From a bacterium (GTDB taxonomy: Bacteria > Patescibacteriota > Patescibacteriia > Patescibacteriales > JAGXOH01): 8,669 nucleotides of DNA. Made by a program: the position numbers and the translations under genes. The DNA is taken from contig JAIOTG010000013.1 of assembly GCA_021106995.1 (NCBI GenBank), positions 1 through 8,669 on the forward strand, given 5' to 3'. Under the pieces are notes generated by a model, which was not told the DNA's origin, searched no databases, and was given only the letters and a program-made list of their open reading frames with translations. Positions 1 through 5,483 of the stretch are shown here, in pieces (positions within the stretch are counted from its first letter, which is position 1; the number at the start of each line of letters is the position of its first letter).

Positions 1-178
1 TAAGTTATCAAATAAATTATTAGAAAGCAAAGAAAATATGGACAGAAAAATTAAGCAAAAAACAAAGAATTTAGAAAGGATTAATAAATTTATGACTGGT
101 AGGGAATTAAAAATGAAAAAGCTGAAGAGAGAAATTAGAAATTTAAAAAAAGAACTGGACAGCGAAGAAAATAAATGA
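1..178 (+). CDS. C-terminal end of a coiled-coil protein, probably a sensor partner of the kinase (5' partial)
   Basis: The frame is open from base 2 to a TGA at 176-178 and has no start that must be used, so the gene most likely enters from the left; an internal ATG lies at 38. The visible 58 residues are highly charged and predicted helical, with a stretch reading LERINKFMTGRELKMKKLKR. From memory this resembles the connector helix (N-x-x-M-x-G-R-E-L-K-M) that joins sensor domains to PAS, kinase or GGDEF output domains in many bacterial signalling proteins. Here the protein ends soon after that helix, so no output domain is attached. Its stop overlaps the next start in an ATGA arrangement, implying translational coupling to the kinase. 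The sensor role is inferred from the motif and position; the missing N-terminal part would settle it. A plain coiled-coil protein is the alternative. Confidence 0.72.
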   Translation, partial: KLSNKLLESKENMDRKIKQKTKNLERINKFMTGRELKMKKLKREIRNLKKELDSEENK

Positions 179-3100
179 TAAATATAATAATTACAATTTT
201 TTATTACTTGACGATTTTAGTTTTGGTGGCTATGTTGTTTTTTTTAATAAAACAGCCCGATAAAAAAGCTCCGATAAAAGCCTTGATCGTTTTTTTAGTT
301 ATCGCATTTTTTTGGGGCGTTTTAGAGATTTTGGCACCTTTTGGTTTTTTTAACCCTAGTGTTGATATTATTTTGTGGCGTTTGACTTTTTTTGTGTCTT
401 CTTTAATGATACTTTCTATTTTTTGGACTGTTTTGGCGGTTGTTTTTAAGAAATTATACTATTGGTTGTTTATTTTCGTTTCCCCTATTTACATTTTCTT
501 ATTTTATTTAACTGTTTTATCTGATAAAACAGTTAAATCTATGATTCCTAATAAAGAATTGTGGGAGGTTAGTTATAATACTGGGGATATGTTTACTCTA
601 GTATCCTCCTTAATAGCCCTGCCTTTATTTTCGGCTATTCTCCTCGCTTTGGTAAAATATTTCAAAATAAATGATAAAAACGACAAGAAAAGACTTTTTT
701 ATATATTAATTGGCATGTTCTTTCCCGCGTCCATAGGAGTTACGACCAATTTGATTTTACCTGCTCTTGGAAAAGAATCTTTTAGGTTGGCCAATGTTTC
801 TGGAATTGTAATGATATTTTTTGTTTATTATTCAATTAATAAATATGGAGCTTATGGAGGAAAAACAAAAAGATATTCTATTGGAACTAAACTTTCCGCC
901 TCTTTTGTTTTAGTGTCTTTTTTAGCTGCAATGGCTGGGGCCGCCTTTTTTTATAAAGTTTTTAATGATTTTTTGCAGGACAGGATGAAAAGTAACTTAA
1001 GTGTGGTGGTTAAAGAGAGATCATTGAGAATTAGTCATTTTTTAAAAGATCAAAGAGAGAAAATAGAGTATTTAGCAAATTCTCCTGGACTTGAAATTAG
1101 TTTTTTAGAAGCCACTTCAACATCTAGGCAGTTAAGTAGGGAATTTTTGAATAAAAGGAATTTTTTTAGAGACAGTATGTTTGAGCATTTCTATGAAATA
1201 TTTGTTTTAAACAAAGACGGTCTTATTGTGGATTCAACTAACGTGAACAATATTGGTTTAAATAGATTTTCTGATCTTTATTTTACAGAGGGTAAAAAGG
1301 GTATTTACATAAAAGATGTATATCAATCCCAAACAACAGGTAGAAATTCTTTTGTTGTTTCAGCTCCGATTAAAAATTCTAAAACAGAGGAATTTATGGG
1401 AGTTATAGCTGGAAGAGTTGAGATTGTTGAATTGGATTTTATTACAACCAGTTTGACCGGGTTAGATAAAACAGGGGAGACCTATTTGATAAATAAAAAT
1501 GGTTATATAATATCAGGGGCAAGGTTTGAAAAAAATGTTTTTTTAAAAGAAAAAGTAGATACAGTTAATTCTCAAAAATGTTTTGCTCAGAAATATAAAG
1601 CAGACGAAATTGATGTTGCTGACTATTATTTCGGTTTTTTTAAGGATTATAGGGACGTGGATGTTTTTGGTACCTATTCTTATATACCAGATATGGAATG
1701 GTGTCTTCTGGCAGAGGTGGGTAAAGCAGAGATTTTTAATTTTTATAATAATAGGTTAAAGAATTTTTATTTATTAGGTTTTTTAATAATTTTATTAATT
1801 TCAATTGTTTTTGGTTATATTTTTTCGAGATTTATAACAGGCCCTATTTTAGAGCTAGGAGATGAAATAAAAAAGGCTGTGGAGAAAAAATTTAATTATG
1901 AAGTTAAAATAAAATCTCGCGACGAAGTAGGAGCTCTCGGCAAAAATTTTAATTTGTTATTAAAAGAGGTTGTAAAATCAAGAGAAGAAATAGACATAAA
2001 AGTGGAGGAGCAAATTAAGGAAATCAGAGAGAAGAAGAAGGAAGTGGATGATCAGCAAAAAGCCATTTTAAATGTTCTTGAAGATGTTTCTGAGGAAAAA
2101 GATAAAACTTCTGAGGAAAAAGATAAAATAAAAACAATACTTTATAGTATTGGTGATGGTGTCTTTGTGCTTGATGAGAATTACAAAATTATAATTTTTA
2201 ATAAAATGGCCGGTAAAATATCGGGATACTCTGAGGAAGAAGCAATTGGAAAAAGATATGATGAGGTGTTTAGTTTTATAGATGAGAAGAAAAGGGAAGA
2301 CAGAAGTGGTTTTATTGAGGGTCCTATGAAGCATGGAAGGACGCAGGAGATGCGTTTGGACACCATTTTGATAACAAAACAGGGCGAAAGCGTTCCTGTG
2401 GCTGATAGTGCTGCTCCAATTAAGGATAAGAACGGAAAAGTAAAGGGTTGTGTGGTTGTTTTTAGAGATGTGACCAAGGAAAGAGAGATTGATAAGGCCA
2501 AAACAGAATTTGTTTCACTGGCCTCTCATCAGCTTAGAACACCACTTTCTAGTATAAATTGGTACGCTGAGATGCTTATGAATGGTGATGCTGGTAAATT
2601 AAATGAGGAACAATTAGAGTTTTTAGGAGAAATTTATAAAGGAAACCAAAGAATGGTGGATTTGGTCAATGCTCTTCTTAATGTTTCTCGCATTGAGCTC
2701 GGAACCTTAGCTGTTAATCCTGAACCTCTAAATTTTAGAGATATGTCCGAAAGCGTTTTAAATGAATTAAAATATCAAATAAAAGAAAAAAAATTAAAAA
2801 TAAGTAAAAATTATAATAAAAACATTCCGAAGATAAATGCTGACCCAAGTTTAATTAGGATTATTTTCCAAAATTTCTTGACCAATTCAGTTAAATATAC
2901 TCCAGAGAGTGGTAAAATTGGCGTTAAGATAAAAATTAAGGGAAAGAATCTTTTAATGGAATTTTCTGATTCTGGATATGGAATTCCAAAGAAACAGCAA
3001 AATAAGATTTTTAGTAAATTATTTAGAGCTGATAATGTTAGGGAAAAAGATTCTCAAGGAACGGGGCTTGGGCTTTATATTGTTAAATCTATAATAGACC

Positions 3101-3222
3101 AGGCTAATGGAAAAGTTTGGTTTAAATCTGCTAAAAATAAGGGCACCACATTTTATGTAGAATTTCCGCTTAGAGGAATGAAAAAGAAGGAAGGTAGTAG
3201 GACTCTAAATCCAGCTAAATAA
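175..3222 (+). CDS. Multi-sensor membrane histidine kinase (7TM region, dCache, HAMP, PAS, HisKA, HATPase_c)
   Basis: Sensor kinase that autophosphorylates on His and passes phosphate to a receiver, very likely the next gene product. Residues 4-222 hold about seven hydrophobic helices, like the histidine kinase N-terminal 7TM region. Another helix (about 240-258) leads into an extracytoplasmic double Cache domain (about 275-515, with Cys469 and Cys510), then a helix at 531-551 and HAMP (about 552-604, DEVGALG at 583-589). A charged signalling helix precedes a PAS domain (about 653-771). The H-box SHQLRTP places the phosphoacceptor at His785. The ATPase has N-box Asn900/Asn904, G1 box DSGYGIP at 932-938 and G2 box GTGLGL at 962-967, so it looks catalytically intact. 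The ATG overlaps the previous stop by 4 bases and no Shine-Dalgarno is visible. The gene ends in tandem TAA codons (3220-3225). The ligands are unknown; two separate input modules in one chain are notable. Confidence 0.95.
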   Translation: MINIIITIFYYLTILVLVAMLFFLIKQPDKKAPIKALIVFLVIAFFWGVLEILAPFGFFNPSVDIILWRLTFFVSSLMILSIFWTVLAVVFKKLYYWLFIFVSPIYIFLFYLTVLSDKTVKSMIPNKELWEVSYNTGDMFTLVSSLIALPLFSAILLALVKYFKINDKNDKKRLFYILIGMFFPASIGVTTNLILPALGKESFRLANVSGIVMIFFVYYSINKYGAYGGKTKRYSIGTKLSASFVLVSFLAAMAGAAFFYKVFNDFLQDRMKSNLSVVVKERSLRISHFLKDQREKIEYLANSPGLEISFLEATSTSRQLSREFLNKRNFFRDSMFEHFYEIFVLNKDGLIVDSTNVNNIGLNRFSDLYFTEGKKGIYIKDVYQSQTTGRNSFVVSAPIKNSKTEEFMGVIAGRVEIVELDFITTSLTGLDKTGETYLINKNGYIISGARFEKNVFLKEKVDTVNSQKCFAQKYKADEIDVADYYFGFFKDYRDVDVFGTYSYIPDMEWCLLAEVGKAEIFNFYNNRLKNFYLLGFLIILLISIVFGYIFSRFITGPILELGDEIKKAVEKKFNYEVKIKSRDEVGALGKNFNLLLKEVVKSREEIDIKVEEQIKEIREKKKEVDDQQKAILNVLEDVSEEKDKTSEEKDKIKTILYSIGDGVFVLDENYKIIIFNKMAGKISGYSEEEAIGKRYDEVFSFIDEKKREDRSGFIEGPMKHGRTQEMRLDTILITKQGESVPVADSAAPIKDKNGKVKGCVVVFRDVTKEREIDKAKTEFVSLASHQLRTPLSSINWYAEMLMNGDAGKLNEEQLEFLGEIYKGNQRMVDLVNALLNVSRIELGTLAVNPEPLNFRDMSESVLNELKYQIKEKKLKISKNYNKNIPKINADPSLIRIIFQNFLTNSVKYTPESGKIGVKIKIKGKNLLMEFSDSGYGIPKKQQNKIFSKLFRADNVREKDSQGTGLGLYIVKSIIDQANGKVWFKSAKNKGTTFYVEFPLRGMKKKEGSRTLNPAK
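506..538. repeat. Perfect inverted repeat, 16-bp arms, 1-base centre, inside the kinase gene
   Basis: Arm ATTTAACTGTTTTATC (506-521) is the exact reverse complement of GATAAAACAGTTAAAT (523-538), with a single T at 522 between them. It lies in kinase codons 111-122, in the loop after the fourth membrane helix. In RNA it would form a stem of about 15 bp with a CUG loop. No U-run follows, so it is not a classical terminator. Function unknown. Confidence 0.9.
2089..2130 (+). repeat. 21-bp in-frame tandem duplication (heptad repeat) in the kinase signalling helix
   Basis: Two adjacent 21-base units (2089-2109 and 2110-2130) are identical at 19 of 21 positions and encode SEEKDKT followed by SEEKDKI. 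Seven residues is one coiled-coil heptad, so the duplication lengthens the helix between HAMP and PAS without changing its register. Confidence 0.9.
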
Positions 3223-3241
3223 TAATTATTTTTATAAAAAT

Positions 3242-3634
3242 ATGACTAACAATAAAAAAATTTTAGTAGTAGAGGACGAAGCTCCTCTTTTAAAAGCGAT
3301 TAAAACAAAACTTGAAAAAAGCGGTTTTGATGTAATTACAGCGCGGAGAGCCAGACAGGCCTTTGAATATTTAAAAGAATTGGGTGATATAGATGCTGTT
3401 TGGTTAGATCATTATTTATTAGGCAAAGAAGATGGTTTGTATTTTGTAATTAAGGCTAAAAAAGATTTAAAATACAGATCTATCCCTATTTTTGTAGTTT
3501 CCAACACTGCTAGTGCCGATAAAGTCAGCTCTTATATAAATTTTGGCGTAGATAAATATTATGTTAAATCTGATTATAGATTAGACAATATTATTAGTGA
3601 TATAAAGAAAGATATAGGAGTTAAAAATAAATAA
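3242..3634 (+). CDS. Single-domain response regulator (receiver only, CheY-like)
   Basis: Phosphoacceptor protein of a two-component system and the probable partner of the upstream kinase, 19 bases away on the same strand. The 130 residues are one receiver domain: acidic pair Glu11/Asp12 in VVEDE, phosphoacceptor Asp56 in WLDHYLLG, switch residue Ser87 in FVVSNTAS, and the conserved Lys109 in YYVKS. The chain ends after the last receiver helix, so there is no DNA-binding, enzymatic or other output domain. Phosphorylation must therefore act through protein contacts or as a relay step. The ATG at 3242 has no Shine-Dalgarno; the bases before it are A/T only and form part of a 16-bp palindrome that may be chance. 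The receiver fold is certain from the motifs; the pairing with the kinase is inferred from adjacency. Confidence 0.95.
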   Translation: MTNNKKILVVEDEAPLLKAIKTKLEKSGFDVITARRARQAFEYLKELGDIDAVWLDHYLLGKEDGLYFVIKAKKDLKYRSIPIFVVSNTASADKVSSYINFGVDKYYVKSDYRLDNIISDIKKDIGVKNK

Positions 3635-3642
3635 AATTTGTA

Positions 3643-3672
3643 TTGACACATGAACCAGTTTTTGTTTATATA
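3643..3672 (+). promoter_or_regulatory. Probable sigma-70-type promoter of the epimerase-GtrA run
   Basis: A consensus -35 TTGACA (3643-3648) is followed after 18 bases by TATATA (3667-3672); reading the -10 as TTATAT at 3666-3671 gives 17 bases. It lies in the 84-base gap between the response regulator and the epimerase. Transcription would start near 3679, about 40 bases before the epimerase ATG. Confidence 0.6.
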
Positions 3673-3700
3673 AGTGTAATAAAGATATGCTTATATAAAC
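3664..3700. promoter_or_regulatory. Perfect 11-bp inverted repeat over the -10 region, candidate operator
   Basis: GTTTATATAAG (3664-3674) and its exact reverse complement CTTATATAAAC (3690-3700) flank a 15-base spacer. The left arm covers the predicted -10, so a protein bound here would block RNA polymerase, and only the right arm would be in the transcript. An AT-rich terminator for the response regulator is a weaker alternative, because the arms hold few G-C pairs and no clean T-run follows. Confidence 0.55.
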
Positions 3701-3718
3701 TTTAATTTTAGTAAATTT

Positions 3719-4645
3719 ATGTATAGATGTTTAGTGACTGGGGGGGCTGGTTTTATTGGATCTAATTTGGTTGATAAATTAATTGATTTAGGTTTTGAAG
3801 TTAGTGTAATTGATAATTTAAGTAGCGGCAAGGAGGAATATATTAATTCTAAGGCTAAATTTTATAATTTAGATATAAGATCAATAAAAGTAAAAGAAAT
3901 TTTTAAAAAAGAAAGGTTTCATTTTGTTTTTCATTTAGCAGCCCAGATTGACGTTAGGTTTTCAATTAAAAATCCCGAGACAGACAATCATATAAACGTA
4001 GTTGGGGGGGTTAATATTTTAGAAAATTGTAAAAAAAATAATGTTAGAAAAATAATTTTTGCGTCAACTGGCGGGGCTATATATGGAGAAGATAGTTCCA
4101 TCCCAACTCTTGAAACAGCTCAGCCTTATCCGATTTCTCCTTATGGAATAAATAAACTTTGTTTTGAAAAATATTTAAATTATTATCATAAAGTTTTTGG
4201 TCAAGATTATACCGTTCTTAGATTCGCTAATATCTATGGACCCAGACAATATAAGGGGGGGGAGTGCGGTGTGGTGTCCATTTTTATTGACAAAGCTATA
4301 AATGATGAAATTTATACCATTAATGGAGATGGTTCTAAAACTAGAGATTTTGTTTATGTTGATGATGTTGTGGATGCCTTTATTAAGGCTATGGATTCGG
4401 AATACAGTGGAGAAATAAATATCGGCCTAGGTAAAGAAGTGCCTATTTTTGATATTGTTCGTTTTCTTGATAAAGCTTTAGGAAAAAGAACAAAAAGAAT
4501 ATATGATTCGAATATTCCGGGAGAGCAAGAAAGAAGTTGTTTAGATGCTTCTTTGGCTAGAAATATCTTGGGGTGGAGTCCAAAGGTAAATTTGGAAGAG
4601 GGAATTAAAAAAACTATTAAATGGTCTCAAAGAAATAGTATTTAA
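3719..4645 (+). CDS. NAD-dependent nucleotide-sugar epimerase (extended SDR, UDP-glucose 4-epimerase type)
   Basis: Predicted cytosolic enzyme that epimerises or otherwise modifies a nucleotide-activated sugar using bound NAD, supplying precursors for surface glycans. The Rossmann motif TGGAGFIG lies at residues 7-14. The catalytic set is Ser116/Thr117 in the ASTGG stretch plus Tyr142-x-x-x-Lys146 in SPYGINK. Substrate-side family motifs include RFANIYGPRQ and the later TRDFVYVDDV. At 308 residues it has the usual length of the shorter GalE-like epimerases. It is the first gene after the promoter at 3643 and sits 9 bases before a GtrA-family gene. Three poly-G runs (3740-3746, 4004-4010, 4255-4262) come from Gly-Gly pairs coded GGG GGG, unusual in so AT-rich a gene. 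The exact substrate (UDP-Glc/Gal, GlcNAc/GalNAc or a dTDP sugar) cannot be read from the sequence, so no symbol is given. Confidence 0.93.
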   Translation: MYRCLVTGGAGFIGSNLVDKLIDLGFEVSVIDNLSSGKEEYINSKAKFYNLDIRSIKVKEIFKKERFHFVFHLAAQIDVRFSIKNPETDNHINVVGGVNILENCKKNNVRKIIFASTGGAIYGEDSSIPTLETAQPYPISPYGINKLCFEKYLNYYHKVFGQDYTVLRFANIYGPRQYKGGECGVVSIFIDKAINDEIYTINGDGSKTRDFVYVDDVVDAFIKAMDSEYSGEINIGLGKEVPIFDIVRFLDKALGKRTKRIYDSNIPGEQERSCLDASLARNILGWSPKVNLEEGIKKTIKWSQRNSI

Positions 4646-4654
4646 AATATTTTA

Positions 4655-5125
4655 ATGCCTAGATATTATAATAATCTCAAAAAATATTTAGCTGACAATT
4701 TTTCTAAAATTTATTATTTAGCTGACAAGAATAAAAAAATTATAAAGTTTTTGATAGCCGGAGGAATGGCGACTATAGTTGATTTAAGCATTTTATTTTT
4801 TCTTACTGATGTGTTGGATTTTTGGTATTTGGTGTCAGCTGCAATATCATATTCAACTGCTTTTATAGTTAGTTTTTCACTCCAAAAATTTTGGACTTTT
4901 AGGGAGGATTCTGTTGATGGAATAAAAAAACAATTTTATTATTATTTTTCGATGACTGTCTGTACAATGTTTTTAAATTTGTTTTTTTTATTTGTTTTAG
5001 TGGATTTCTTTAAAGTCTATTATATATTAGCGCAACTTGTGATAGGTGTATTTTTAGCTTCAGGTCGTTTTGTAATTAATAATTTTTTAATATTTAAAGT
5101 TAATAAAAATGAAATTGGAAATTAA
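4655..5125 (+). CDS. GtrA-family four-helix membrane protein
   Basis: GtrA-like proteins are small membrane proteins tied to transfer of lipid-linked sugars across the cytoplasmic membrane for O-antigen, teichoic acid or arabinogalactan decoration; the flippase role is family knowledge. The 156 residues show four hydrophobic helices at about 32-50, 57-76, 94-116 and 121-141. Family marks are FLIAGGMAT at the first helix, SLQKFWTFRE after the second and INNFLIFK at the end. The N-terminal 30 residues are polar and contain YLAD twice, ten residues apart (11-14 and 21-24). The ATG follows the epimerase stop by 9 bases with no Shine-Dalgarno, and the gene end overlaps the next start by 17 bases, so the three genes form one operon. 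The sugar carried is unknown. Confidence 0.93.
   Translation: MPRYYNNLKKYLADNFSKIYYLADKNKKIIKFLIAGGMATIVDLSILFFLTDVLDFWYLVSAAISYSTAFIVSFSLQKFWTFREDSVDGIKKQFYYYFSMTVCTMFLNLFFLFVLVDFFKVYYILAQLVIGVFLASGRFVINNFLIFKVNKNEIGN
4685..4728 (+). repeat. 14-bp direct repeat, 30-base period, in frame in the GtrA gene
   Basis: TATTTAGCTGACAA occurs at 4685-4698 and again at 4715-4728. The 30-base spacing is ten codons, so both copies encode LAD preceded by Tyr. It may be the remains of a ten-codon duplication in the N-terminal cytoplasmic segment. Confidence 0.8.
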
Positions 5126-5483
5126 AAGAAATGAAATAAGTGACAATCCTTATACATTTTTAAGAAGGGCTGGTTATGGTTTTATAAGAGATAGAAGAAG
5201 TAATCAGGAGAGTCTTGTCCGTCGTTTAGGGGGCGGTTTCTATCCTCGTTTTCATATTTATGTAGATGAAGACGAGAGTCGTATTGTTTTTAATCTTCAC
5301 TTAGACCATAAAGAGGCCAGTTATGCCGGTGCTCATAAGCATAATGCTGAGTATGACGGAGATTTAGTTCAAAGAGAGATAATGAGATTAAAAAATTGGG
5401 TAAATAATTCGAAGGAAAGAAAAATAGTTAAAAAAGACAATAAAGAAGAGAAAAAAAGTTGGATAAAAAGATTATTTTCTTAA
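5109..5483 (+). CDS. Conserved-looking protein of unknown function, 124 residues
   Basis: I do not recognise a named family, although similar short proteins seem familiar from Patescibacteria. Residues 13-84 look like a compact mixed alpha/beta domain, with NPYTFLRRAGYGFIRDRR, a GGGFYPRFHIYV strand, FNLHLDHK, and HNAEYDG at 78-84. Histidines cluster at 49, 64, 67, 76 and 78, which could bind metal or phosphate, but this is only a guess. A helix (about 85-99) leads to a Lys/Glu-rich tail (about 100-118) ending in WIKRLFS. There is no signal peptide or membrane helix. The start at 5109 lies 17 bases inside the GtrA gene and is the only upstream in-frame ATG, implying coupled translation. The last 4 bases overlap the convergent glycosyltransferase. 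The dense Gly/Arg/aromatic pattern and clean coupling argue that it is real. Confidence 0.85.
   Translation: MKLEIKRNEISDNPYTFLRRAGYGFIRDRRSNQESLVRRLGGGFYPRFHIYVDEDESRIVFNLHLDHKEASYAGAHKHNAEYDGDLVQREIMRLKNWVNNSKERKIVKKDNKEEKKSWIKRLFS

Noticed and set aside
176..178. UGA as a sense codon (Gracilibacteria/SR1-type code)
   Set aside because: The UGA at 176-178 sits in a typical ATGA stop-start overlap, and no complete gene needs an in-frame UGA to stay open.
506..538. Intrinsic terminator inside the kinase gene
   Set aside because: The stem is AT-rich and is followed by mixed sequence rather than a U-run, and the reading frame continues intact.
2068..2501. Two overlapping open frames on the minus strand (2068-2334 and 2181-2501)
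   Set aside because: Both lie fully inside the kinase gene over its well-conserved PAS region, have low-complexity hydrophobic translations and lack any start context.
3227..3242. 16-bp palindrome TATTTTTATAAAAATA overlapping the response regulator start
   Set aside because: It is made only of A and T in runs, so symmetry at this length is expected by chance at this composition; no conservation evidence is available.
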